Assembly: GCF_963675165.1 (NCBI RefSeq)
Contig: NC_087384.1
Coordinates: forward strand, 3,176,315 to 3,240,314
Reading direction: 5' to 3'
Source of the DNA: Halichondria panicea
Lineage: Eukaryota > Porifera > Demospongiae > Suberitida > Halichondriidae
Length of the DNA stretch: 64,000 bases
The number at the start of each line of letters is the position of its first letter. Positions within the stretch are counted from its first letter, which is position 1. The position numbers and the translations under genes are program-made. Shown here piece after piece: positions 46,668-57,865 of the stretch. Under the pieces are notes generated by a model that saw only the letters and a program-made list of their open reading frames with translations, ran no database searches and had not been told where the DNA came from.

Positions 46668-49401
46668 CTAAGTTTCATCTTCAATGTCTTTGTAGTCCCA
46701 CAGCGAATGCTCCTCCTTTCCAACCTCTGTTACGTAATACCCTTGACCGAGGAAACAGTACCGAAAAAAGGCCACCATCTTTTTAATGCCCACTACCTGT
46801 GCAGTGATTTCCTCCACATAATCCATGAACAGCACGTCTTTCACCTCGGGCTCTAGTGCTTCAAAATGGTTGCCAATCAAAACCATGTCCAGTTTAGCGT
46901 CACCGTGAACATGCACACAAGTGGGGATCTTATTGGGCACAGTTCCCACACAAATTAGAGGGTCGTCTTCTTGAAGGAGAAAGAGGTGGGCAAGAGGGGA
47001 GAATCGGGTATGGACGAGCTTGGTAAAAAAGCTTGTGGTTTCCTTGACACCGTAGAGGTGGTGGATCATCATGTCCAGATACAGCCGTAGCACAAACATC
47101 TGACCTATAAAATGGTTGATGATCTATGTGTACAGTACATTAACTATAAGAAAGTAACACGTACTGTACAGGCAAAGACTCACCTCGTGGATCCTTGATG
47201 AGATCAAACTTGTGGTCATGCTGATAGATGGCATTCATGTGATCATAAACGTTGTAGTCATGTGACCAGGTCGACAATGAAACAGACGGGCTGAGTGTCT
47301 CTACGTAATGCCAGGTGTATGGGGGCACGTACAGCATATCTCCAGGGCCGAGCTCAATCTGAACCGCCTTGGCTTTTGTGAAAACAGGAAATTTCTGTGT
47401 GTCGACATCTTTATAGTTAACCTGTGACTTATGCCACATAGGGTGTATTCTTGGATACGTGTACATTAGCTCGTGTTGAAAAGTGTTCCATAGAGTGAAG
47501 CGTTTCTTACCCACCAGCTGAACAAATAAGTTAAAGTCCTGGTCAAAGTGTGTGTGTGTAATCATTCCGGAAGATGAAATCCAAATAAATTGCCTGTTTG
47601 ATTTGTAGTCCTTTTCCGAATTATAGAGGAATCGGTCTGGCAGTAAATCTTTCTTGAGTTTGGCAGGTACTGATCCAAAGTAGTAGTGGCCTAGAAAACT
47701 ATCAGCACACTTAGTATCTAGGTTGACACAGCTAAAGAATTCTTCTCGTGTCATATTTCTTGTAGTATATGGAATAGAGATGTTTAGTTTGAGCGGAGTA
47801 CGTCTGTCTGGATCAAAGGTCAAATATGTACTGGTACATTTCACTGACTCTAACATGTCGAGTCCAAAATTGTCCGATATGTAAGACCAGTTCCATTTCT
47901 GCAAGGCAGGCCAAGAATGGACAACAGTGTTTCGTAAAACTAAAGGTTCTTTACGTCCAATAATTTCTTGAGCTATTGCACGATTTGGATTCCACTGAAG
48001 AACTTTAGGTTTACCCGTGATCGTAGGAGTTACCTTAGGGAGGGAACGAGTCTCAGAATAAATGCTTAGTTTTTCTTCAGGAAGCTTAGTTGAGATGTAG
48101 CGATTATCAATCACAAGAGCCAAGTCTTCGTGATTTGCCGAGAAAGTAGTTGAGATAGGGAAACGATCAACAAACAGTTCATCATGATCACCACTTCGAT
48201 TATTGGAATCTTTGTTCACCCAGCCATGAATAGGTGAACAGTAGCATTTGTGGCATTTCAAGTGAGTGTGACAACTGTTTTTAAATGTGGGGTAGATTTG
48301 GAAATGGCCTGAGATTGCTGGAATTAGCCCGTGTACACATTCTTGTCTCTTCAAATCTTTCCAGGTCAGCGTTTTTGACAGGATACCATTTGACAAAAAA
48401 TGAGCTTGTAGTGTGTTTCCTTGAGCACTGTCACTCCCCAGTAGAGCCTTTAATGTGGCAGCCTTGTTAAAGTGAGAGCAATCTCCATAGAGAGAGCTTA
48501 GTGAAGGGTCTCCTAGGTTATGAGATGCTGCAGGATTGCTTGCGTCAAATACAAATTGTAAGAAGAGAGGGTTGGATTGAGATGTGGTTGCTTGATTGAC
48601 CAAAATTGACATTAAGTTCGCAATGTTTTTTTTCAAGTCATTGATAGCAATTTTTTCCATTTTAGTCGATTTGGGGCTTTGACCAGCTGTGTACAGATCA
48701 AGAAGAGAAATTATATAGAGGTCTGACGTAGGTCTAAGTTTTAAAGAGGAATTGTTTTTTAGGACTTCAGAGATCAGAGCAAGATTTCTCTTCAAGGATG
48801 TATATTGATACACCTCTTTACTATCAGTTTGTGTTACACCTTCATTTACTGGTAGTTGCGTCAAAAGTGTTTTCGCTTCATTAAATGGGAAAATGCGATT
48901 AAATCCGATTGCTTTAGTCGTATTTGGATCAAATACAGAATACATAACAACTCCGAATCTTACATCATGTGTTTCATTCTGAGACAATTCGATCAGCAAC
49001 TCCAAATGTTCCAACTTCTTCATATTCAGTATCCTGTCAGACTGTTCAATCAAAAACACAATATCCACCAGGCTAGGGGGGTGACTATTGTAGGGTGTGG
49101 GGGATCTCGTACCGTTTCTTGTCGACAACCTCATCTGAGAACAGCTGATAAGGTGTGATACGATGCTATCAGATGACCAGGTGAAATCAGAGGAGTCTGT
49201 TAAAAGTAGAGAAATTGTTTCCATTGTAGTATACTTTGCAGACCTATAATTGAGACATATAGGATGACTGTCCTGAGATAAAAACATAGTGCACTGTTGG
49301 TCGTAATCGCTGATATCGACACACATTGTCGTCCAGAAAGTCAGGACTGCTAACAAGCTCAGACAGGATACAACCGGAAATTGTAGGACCCAAGCAAACA
49401 T
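46668..49401 (-). CDS. Secretory-pathway JmjC-domain protein with vWA-like N-terminus
   Basis: Two exons, 49401-47184 and 47104-46668 (phase 1), give 884 residues. The chosen ATG opens a hydrophobic signal or anchor (PVVSCLSLLAVLTFW). A vWA-like region follows (DIVFLIEQS...FGVVMYSVF...LYIISLLDLY), though its metal motif is not canonical. A Cys-rich stretch with many N-x-S/T sites comes next. The JmjC/cupin-8 domain starts near GRKEPLVLRNTVV and has iron ligands in HFD (His618, Asp620) and PPYTWH (His698), as in 2-oxoglutarate dioxygenases. Ligands look complete, so a hydroxylase in the ER or Golgi is likely; substrate unknown. Upstream in-frame codons to 49530 overlap a MITE and are not taken as coding. 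It converges on copy C and diverges from the coiled-coil gene. Confidence 0.8.
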
Positions 49402-49490
49402 GACTGAAAATGTACCTGTGTGTGGGGGGGGGGTGGATGGGTGGGACTGGTGGAGCGCCGTTTGAGATTCGACTAGAGACATGCATAGTG

Positions 49491-49631
49491 ATACCGTCTT
49501 TCTTCTAATTACAGCGACACTAAAAATCAACTATGATTCTCCAGTGGCGCACAAATAGAGCAAGAAAAAAAGATAATTCCAGTTTGGCACTTATATTAGA
49601 GTGGCGCTGTAATTAGAAGAAAGACGGTATA
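49491..49631. mobile_element. MITE just upstream of the JmjC gene
   Basis: 141 bp with inverted ends ATACCGTCTTTCTTCTAATT and AATTAGAAGAAAGACGGTAT, including a shared CAGCG.CACT. It lies 90 bp upstream of the JmjC ATG and could contribute leader or promoter sequence. Confidence 0.8.
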
Positions 49632-50544
49632 CACACGAGTGAGGGGGACTGATGGTATAGGTACTGGATGTATTAAAGTTGCACAACATGATAACACGTA
49701 ATCCTGTCCTTTGTGTTCATGACATTTACATTGTAGAAACTCACCTATTTTATATACTAAGCACTAATACAGGAATGGCAAGTGATCTGTCCCTATTTTT
49801 AAGTTTTCTAGCAGCTCTGAGCTGGTTTTCAGTGAAATGGTTGAAAATCTCGGTAAAGAGTGTCTTACAGTATTTTATAATAATTATATAGAATTAATGA
49901 CCTTTACCTTTTGGATCATTAGTGCACACAATACTCTCCTTTCAATATTGAGATTTTGGAGTGCTACAAGATAATATGGGTTAGGGAATTATCAATCTGA
50001 ATCATGATTCTCAAGAAAAACAATTCTGAAATTTCTGATCCCCGTATATACCGTATAGCGGGTAATTTTCGTGGGATAAAAAATTCGTTCAACTCGCGAA
50101 ACGGTGGTTTTCGTGAGTAAAAATTTTGTTTAATCTTGTTTGCCTGCCTGCATTTCTACGTTCCGGTAAGCCACGCCTACGTTAACATTTCGTGGAGGTC
50201 AGCTTGCCCACGAAAATAACGAATATTTTACCCCACGAAAATTACCCGCTATACGGTACCCAAAACGTCGCATGTTTCATGCATATAAAATTGAAAAATT
50301 GTAGGAGCAATTACCTCTATGCTGTGATAGTTATATATGGTATTTAGTGCTGCTTGGAATGGTGATGATTTGTGTGTGGACCCGTTGTTCCATCCCATAC
50401 AATTGCTATTTGTTCCTTCTGATCAAGTGGAACAATTGGCACCGTTGCACGAACGGTATATAATAATTAAGTATAAAGTTCACCTCTGACTCTGAGTCTC
50501 CCTGGCACACTGAAAGAGCTACTATTAATTGTCATACTTCTGAC
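49632..50544. other. Divergent intergenic region
   Basis: Between the JmjC (-) and coiled-coil (+) genes. Apart from the MITE at 50049-50258 I see only AT-rich sequence and short meaningless frames. Confidence 0.5.
50049..50258. mobile_element. MITE, CCGTATAGCGGG family
   Basis: Inverted ends TACCGTATAGCGGGTAATTT and AAATTACCCGCTATACGGTA bound 210 bp. The inner part is rich in TTTCGTG/CACGAAA. Same family as 9526-9735 and 60389-60626. Confidence 0.85.
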
Positions 50545-53190
50545 ATGAATGAGACAGATGTTTTTTTTAGCTCAGATTGGACAACAGGTATGAAATAACA
50601 AACAACTACGCACAGCATGCATTGAAATTATTGAAGTATAATAGCAATGCAGTATACAAACCAAACAAAGCAGTTGTACAAAAACAAAGCGTGACAATTA
50701 ATTTCACAACAGAACAGTGCCTGACGGAGTCAATTACCTACTGTATGCTCTAATGTGACACTCATGCATGAATACAATTTTTTAAGACAAAATTCATACC
50801 CTCAGCATCAGGCACTGTTCTCATGGTTACTAGTCTAATAGCAATTATCCAACCTTGCCTACTAAATACTAGTAATTTATAGGACCAGAGTACTCTCCCC
50901 CTCTCCTGCTAAGACCGTGCTCAACACTCGTGGGGACTCTTTTGTATTAGCCTCCAGAGAGCTGACTTATAAGCCACATACCCAGTACACATTCAGCAGC
51001 AGTCTAAGAGGACAGCAACTTCCTTTGAAGGTGAGGAAATGGACTACGACTGTCAGAGCTCCAGTAGCAGCAATTCTTATGGAGACAACAAAGGACTTCA
51101 GTACCCTACAGAGAACCTAGGGACAAGTTGGGGGTCCTATCTTCAGAGTGGACCTCCCACTAGAGCCAGTCTGGCTGGTGGACATAAGAAAGTTAGAAAT
51201 CATACTGAAACGGTGAATGAAGAACTTGCAGAATTAGGTATCCCAGTTAATATTAAGAGGTCGAAGCCAAAAGCTGTGGTATTTGACCCATTTACACAAG
51301 TGAGATCAATTGAGGACACTTCACAACCAACAACAAGCACACCTGAAGTACATGTACACCCTGCAAGCAAAAACAACACAATGAAAGAATTGAAAACCCA
51401 AAAAGAAAATTCTGAGCCTCCAGATACTATTGTCAACTATAAGAAGACACTTTTAAAAGAAACGCAAACACTTATGGAAGCTATCAATACTAGTCAACAA
51501 GAAATTGCCAAAAACGGCACCAACACTGATTGTCTTAAAGCATTGACTGCAAAAGACAAGACATACTCCAATCTGAGGCAGTTGGTATGTGAGCCTATTA
51601 ATGGGAATGGAGTAGAGGTATTGTCGACTGGTGTGCTACTAGATGTCATACACTATCTGACAGAAGTGCTCAATTCTTTGGTTCAACAAAGTCAGAAGCA
51701 GCTTCAACACGCTGAAAGTTTACAAAAGAGTGGGAGGCAATTAAGTAAAAGCCAAGATCGATTTTTCAGAGATCAGCATGAGATACACAAAGCTATTGAA
51801 GAGGCGAGAATGCAACTCATAAAGGAACAAGTAAGATCATATAAAACAGCATTAATAATAGATTGCTAAGTGCATCAAAAGAGCGTGTACATTGCAAGCT
51901 AGTGCACACTTCACTGTTACACACTGCACCCCCTTTTTTAAAACACAGAACGCTTTTAAAGAGGAAATTATCGTTAAACAAGAGAATATGGAAAGACTAC
52001 AGCTTGCATTGCGCCAACAAATACCCACAAAAGCACAAAAACAGACATCGACTTTAGGTACAGTCCATGAAGTTATGCAAGGTGAGACGATTACACGTAG
52101 TTCATCATGAACTATCAAGTAATGTGTACTCCTCATACAGGGCGTAATCAGATGGCTGCTTTACTTCAAACTCAGAAAGAGCAAGCTAAACTGGAGAAGT
52201 TATTATTTAGGCAACAAAGAGATATCCAGTGCATACAAAGAGATTTGGGAAATACTAAGTCAGGTTAAGAAACTATAGTTTCATATACGTAGTCTAGAAA
52301 CTCATTCAGTATTATGTACTTGTAGAACTCCTGTCAGCTCAAGATCATGCACTAAAGCTTGAACACAAAATCGTTTTACACAGACGGAAAGGTACAGTGT
52401 GAATTAACACAACTATAATTATGATGAAAAATACTATTATAGCGATGCCTGGACAACCTAGGGAACACGCAAAGGTATGCCCATGCATAGTATGTGGTTC
52501 ATACAGCACACTATTTAAGTTGGCAACACAGGCACTCACAAGAAAAGAGGATAGGAAAGGGCATAAAACAACGGATACCGGGTTGCGAGGAGTCTTAACA
52601 GCTCAACGCACATTGGTAAGAAAAGCAAAATACTATAAAAGCAATGCAACTAAACATACATACGAGCAGGACCGAGAGATGCTGAGAATAAAAAGACAAA
52701 TAGAAGAGCAGCAAATACAAGAGAGGCTAGCGAGCAAACGTTTGGAGGCCAGCTATCAGAGTCTCAAAAAGAGAGCAGTGGCCCTCAGGCAACAGGCTGC
52801 AGGAATTAAGGGGAAGTCACTCTATGTGCCTAGTGATGAAACTGATAATAAAGATGACGACAGACAAGCTCAACAACAAAAGAAAAGGAAGACGTAAATT
52901 CTTTGATCACGTGCATGCACACGTTTTATCAAGGGGGGGGGCTTTTAGCTGTGGATCGATGTCTTAATGGTACTTAGGAACACTAGGCTCCTGATATTGT
53001 ATGGTTCTCACGCAGACACATTCCCAAATTACCCCAACTGCAAAGGCTCCCAAAACAAGCAAAAGTGAGAAAGAAGCCAACCTACACTTTCTCAAAACAG
53101 GAGCTGGTCACACTCGCTTGTTTCAGTGACGAGGAGGCTACAGACAATGTAATGGAGTGGCTGGAAATGCAAGGAAACCTTGTAGACTAG
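50545..53190 (+). CDS. Unrecognised coiled-coil protein
   Basis: Exons 50545-50587, 50986-51830, 51949-52081, 52141-52263, 52326-52391, 52443-52474, 52520-52893 and 53016-53190 join in phase to 596 residues. The first exon (MNETDVFFSSDWTT) is the least certain; an ATG at 51039 is an alternative start. Residues 20-150 are Ser/Thr/Pro-rich. From about 150 to 500 the protein is largely helical and Gln/Glu/Lys-rich (QQSQKQLQHAESLQ, MAALLQTQKEQAKLEK, RIKRQIEEQQIQERLASKR). A basic KKRK and a conserved-looking tail follow (KKPTYTFSKQELVTLACFSD, then VMEWLEMQGNLVD). Such layout is common in centrosomal or cytoskeletal scaffolds, but I cannot name it. It converges on EMC6, 241 bp away. Confidence 0.65.
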
Positions 53191-53431
53191 TGTTTTCATT
53201 CATGCAGCTACTACTTTATTAAAGCAGACAATTGCTCTCTGTCACACTTTTTGTACATTAGGAAACAGTACAGTTGTTATCACTGAATATGTTCATACAA
53301 CTAAACTGCATTGATCAATTTCAAAAATCGTTGATTTATACAAGGCTCTAACAATGACTATACAGAAAAGGAAGTGTGAATGGAATAAGACACACAGAAT
53401 TGTGGCTACAGGAACTAAAGACAGTGCTCTT
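53191..53431. other. Convergent 3' ends
   Basis: Spacer between stop codons of the coiled-coil gene and EMC6. It contains ATTAAAG near 53218, a possible polyadenylation signal for the plus-strand gene. Nothing else is seen. Confidence 0.5.
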
Positions 53432-53752
53432 CTAGTATACATGTACCATACCATACAGAAATGTCCATAGCAACACATACGTGAATAGTCCTCCAATCCC
53501 AATCATGCCATCAAACCAAATTTGCCTCCTGCTGGTAAAATACTTGTCCCAATCTGACCCTGCCTTCACCGCCAGCATCGAGGAAAGAACGAGAGAATAA
53601 ACGAAGAAAAAAGCGAAACCATAGAGACCAGTCAGACCTAGGATGCCAGCCGTTGCTCCGGCGATGGCTGCAGACGAGGTTCTACAGTAGTCCACAATGG
53701 AAGCATTCTTTCTCACAGCACGCTCATTGTAGATAATCCTCTGGAGACTCAT
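53432..53752 (-). CDS. EMC6: ER membrane protein complex subunit 6
   Basis: A single coding exon of 106 residues, starting [17 protein letters not shown]. The core [34 protein letters not shown] and the C-terminus [15 protein letters not shown] match EMC6 almost exactly in length and order. Three membrane segments are visible. EMC inserts tail-anchored and multipass proteins into the ER membrane. A 3' splice site just upstream (TTTACAG at about 53774) implies a non-coding first exon. Divergent from SGF29 with about 395 bp between starts. Confidence 0.97.
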   Translation of the reverse strand: MSLQRIIYNERAVRKNASIVDYCRTSSAAIAGATAGILGLTGLYGFAFFFVYSLVLSSMLAVKAGSDWDKYFTSRRQIWFDGMIGIGGLFTYVLLWTFLYGMVHVY

Positions 53753-54147
53753 GTCCAGTGAATACAAAATTCACCTGTAAAAATATCGTATGCATACCCC
53801 TATTAACTATTTATTTAATACGTACATGTAGATTATGTGTTTCCCTTAAGCATAAATAATGTGTAGGTCCATACAAATAATTATACACATAGATCTTGCA
53901 TAGAGCTACATGTACAGGTCAAACATGAAGATCTAGATTATTTTTACCGTAGACTAGTTGTGCTGTTGTGCTTGTAGAGTGTTGGCTCTTAAAGGTCTAC
54001 GTCTGCAGAGCTTAAGAGAGGCCCTAGTCAGCGGTGAGTCGGAGTCAGAAGTCAGATCAGATCAGAGCTGTCCCTAGAAAGTTCAGAGTCCACGTGGTTT
54101 CTGGATTAACCCTTTAGCCTCATGCTCAGGAGGCAAAAACTTTCAAG
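53753..54147. promoter_or_regulatory. Shared upstream region of EMC6 and SGF29
   Basis: Contains the EMC6 leader intron and exon (a donor CTACG|GTAAAA at about 53950 on minus) and a GATCAGATCAGAG repeat near 54050. Start sites are not determinable. An out-of-frame ATG at 54122 precedes the SGF29 start. Confidence 0.5.
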
Positions 54148-55943
54148 ATGCCCAAAGGAGGAAAACATGTTGGAAAAATCGCTTCTAAAGGGACTTCTTC
54201 ATTGAGTATACCAGGCCCACCTTCTTCTAAACCTCCAGACGTGACACCATCAGTAGCTTCTGTGCTGGATGAGCTGAAATCAGTGATAAAACAAACACAG
54301 GTCTGATTGAGAGTGGCCATAAAATTATTAACTCCTTTAATATAATGCTGTGTGTCTGAATGGAAAGTGAACGTAAAATAATAATTTTGTGTACCATAGG
54401 AAGAGAAAGAGGTTGGAGAACAGACACTAACTGGAATCAATAAGACTCATGAGAAAGTAAAAAATGAGCCGAGAGGTACGTACTGAGGTGTTAGTGTAGT
54501 GGTGCCATAATAAGTAAGTATCTCTATGTGGCTTCTCCTCCAGTATCGCTATACTTCAAGCAAAAGTTACAGAATCAGTATGTGAATGCTCTACAGGCAG
54601 CGAAGAGAGAACTAGTGTGAGTTGGGTTAGTAGCCTTAGACATGCATGCATGTAAGTATCCGCTTTTTGTGAGGTTCAGTATCCCCAGGTGACCTGCTCA
54701 CTATTGGCACATAGAACTCCATGTCATAACAAGGAGTAGCAGTACATGCATGCTGTAGAAGAGAATGTTCCCCGAAGTGGGGAAGGGAATACAAACTGTA
54801 GCGTACCTTTTATCAGTAAATTGACGAGGACAGTTGTGTGAGATTGTAATCCTCTCTCCTACATATGCAGGCTGTTGGAGCAGTGTCTGAAGAAGGTGGA
54901 CGAGGTTAAGGTGGAGATCGGAGAAGTGCAAGGTGTGTGAGTGGTTGCTGACTGTTTAGCATGAGAGAGGTTTTGTTGGGAGAAGCATGAGAATTAGTAG
55001 AACGTTATCGAATTATGTCATTGCGTACACAGGCTTGTAGCTACTTTCCGGCAGTAAGATACACAATGTACATGTCCAATTCCTACTTTTTATTTTTCAG
55101 CACGCGCTGCTCCACCATCCACTCGGAACATTGATGACTACCGATCAAAAATGTGAGTACATGCATGTATGTAGAGATAGTCTGTAACCTGAGGCTATAA
55201 TTATATGCATGCAGTGCTATAATTTTGCAGGGAAAAAAATATTAGGGACAACAATTCTGTCTTTAACATACAGTACGTACGTGTCTGTTTCTCGGAAAGA
55301 TTTTTACTACATGCATTATAGTTACAAATAATTACGTTTGCTGTGTACATGATGTATAATTATTACTATGTACAAGTACAACAATAATAATAGTCATTTT
55401 GATCTTGTGATTCTTGAATTTCATGTGAAAATTCCTCAATTCATGTGTTTGCTCTCTGCATGCAGGCATTCTGGCCTGGGAACTATGAGAAGAGGCATGC
55501 TCATGACCGTACTGCAGCAGTATGCTGTCGAACAGCAAGTATGGAAGGGAAAGCCGGGAGAGAGGTGAGTGTGAGGGGATGTAGCGATGGATTGAGAGGA
55601 TGCGTGTTGTGTGTTGGGGTAATGTATGTAGTAGGCAGTGAGAGATCTGTCTGTCATAATCTGTAGGCATTGTTTATGTTGTGTGCTAGTGGCTACTAGA
55701 GATGTCTTGCCACTCTCTCCCCACACAGCCCCCCTCCCCTGTGTGGTTGCGTCCCAGCTGATGAGAAGTATCGCTGCAAGCCAGCAGATCAGGTGAGCTT
55801 GTCTCAAAACCTCCTGTAGTAAAGGGTCATCAAATCGAAAAAGCACTTGTTTTTTAGTGCTAAACCTTAAACCTAGATTTATGCTAAGACTTCAATTTTG
55901 AGCAGATTGTTGGTGTACACATTATCTATCTAAACATTACCCC

Positions 55944-55999
<56 letters not shown>

Positions 56000-57525
56000 T
56001 GCTGCCAGAGTGCGTACAGAGGATGGTGAGGAGCAGTGGATACTGGCAGAGGTGTTCTCTTACAACTCACACAATCACAGGTATCTCGCATTTTTACTTT
56101 CCTGTCCATAATTATTTTACTTTCAAAAAGTGTCCCTTTGCAATTACTACCAATTGTTTCAACTTACTTTATATCCGGTCCTGCCCTTCTGTATTGTTCA
56201 CTTTTCTGTAAATTATTACTAGAATGGGCTCACCACTGTTGGTACTTTAGCCATTAATTTTGATATGATAATTATACCAATTACCAACTACAGGTACTGT
56301 GTTGATGACATTGATGAAGAAGGGCACAACGAGCAGAGGTGGGTTAGTTTTGTATTATGTATATCCAACCCTATATCAGTAGTCTGCCTAAATACTTACG
56401 TACAACATTGCTTGTAAGCCTAAGGAAATGCATGGTGTAAGCTGGCTGTGAATAGTCCACGTGCAATGTAGATAAACATCACAGTTGGAACTTTAGTTAT
56501 ATACCTGTAGCCACACTATAGTCATATTGCATTTGTATCATGTCTTGATGTTTGAGGGCACAATAATTTATGGGGAAACCACGCAAATTTATCACGGAAA
56601 TTGACAAGACATAAAAATACATAAGCAATTAAACGAGTAGGAGCAGCCATAAGGTATTTATTTCCTCCCTCTAGGAGGTATCATGTGAGCAAGAGACGTA
56701 TAGTTCCCCTCCCTCGCTTTAAAGCTGATCCATTGACTAACCCTGAGGCCCTCTTTAGGCACAGACAGGTGAGGCACATTAAAATGAGGTGTCTGACTAG
56801 TGTTCCAGGTACTTAAAAGCTAGTAATTAACACATGTATGTCCCAAAATTAAAATTATTGATTTTTATGAACGAATGAATTTAGTTTTGAATGGCTGTAA
56901 TAGTGATCACACCTAAAATTGTATACAATAGATAATAACATGCAATTAAATGTATTTCAAAACTTGCATACGTATTAATTATTGTACACCATCCAATCAT
57001 GTATCTGAACTAATTTCAGTCTCTGTCGATCTACATAAAAATTATATGTACGTAATTATAATTATTACGTGTTTGTAGTTGGTGCTGGCTCTCTACCCTC
57101 AAACCACTTGCTTCTATCGTGCCATCATTGACTCTCCGCCTAAAGAAGTGAGTATACAGTGTCCATGCTATCTGAGCTAGTTTACCGTGCAGACCATGGA
57201 TCATTGTAATTTTTGTTGGTGAATTAAATATTCGTACAGCTCAAAATAGTGATGTAGAGCCTACATGTATTGCGCATAATAATTTTTGGATTAATTCTCT
57301 AAATACGAAAATAACCCGCTAATGTACTAGGGGTACATGTACACATAATATTTTATTTGCTGACAGATGTGACTGCATGGTTGTCCAACTTTGTATCTCT
57401 TGTCACAGGTGGCTGGTGAGTACTCAGTGCTGTTTGAAGACACTTCCTACCCTGAGGGCTACTCCCCTGCCCTTGATGTTCCACAACGCTACGTTCTACC
57501 AATGAGAGAGACTAAGAAAAAGTAG
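54148..57525 (+). CDS. SGF29: SAGA-associated factor 29 (tandem Tudor H3K4me reader)
   Basis: Twelve exons join in phase: 54148-54300, 54400-54475, 54544-54616, 54871-54932, 55101-55152, 55466-55564, 55729-55792, 55998-56080, 56294-56338, 56675-56768, 57079-57147, 57409-57525; 328 residues. An N-terminal coiled coil (LDELKSVIKQTQ) leads to TMRRGMLMTVLQQ and WKGKPGE, then the tandem Tudor domain: VAARVRTEDGEEQWILAEV, YCVDDIDEEG, RRIVPLPRFKADP, ALYPQTTCFYRA, YSVLFEDTSYPEGYSPALDV, QRYVLP. All are hallmark SGF29 strings. SGF29 recruits SAGA/ATAC acetyltransferase complexes to H3K4me2/3. Slightly longer than the vertebrate protein because of a Lys/Ser/Pro-rich N-terminus. Confidence 0.95.
55951..55997. 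repeat. (CA)n microsatellite abutting a splice acceptor
   Basis: About 23 CA units run directly into the AG of SGF29 exon 8 (CACACACAG then GTTGCTGCC). A C-run precedes at 55941-55948. The repeat supplies the whole region where a pyrimidine tract would be. Confidence 0.9.
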
Positions 57526-57865
57526 TGTATAATTATAACTATAATTATGGTAAAACACAATGTCCTATATACACGTATAAGTACACTTTTCTCAACGTGT
57601 CTAATCAACTTTCAATTACGTTATCAGTTTTATCATTTCTGACATTAATTGGCTTACACTTTTAGCAGATTAATAAAGTATGTGCCTCATACGTATCATT
57701 ATCTATACAATATAGCGTTGGGGACCACAATACATGTAGCTATATAATTATGGTATTGCTAGAAATTAATGCGTGATACCCAGCTGGGAGTAGCGAGCGG
57801 CTATTATTTTATTATCACGCATTTGTTATTTCCGCACACAAAAGTAATGGTTGTAATTTGTATAG

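Noticed and set aside
49402..49530. Upstream extension of the JmjC frame to 49530
   Set aside because: It runs into the MITE at 49491-49631 and would hide the signal sequence; the ATG at 49401 is better.
50881..51120. Plus-strand frame at the start of the coiled-coil gene
   Set aside because: Different frame from the long exon; phase from the candidate first exon fits the 50986 acceptor instead.
55366..55846. Minus-strand frames over SGF29 exons 6-7
   Set aside because: Shadows of the SGF29 coding exons on the opposite strand.
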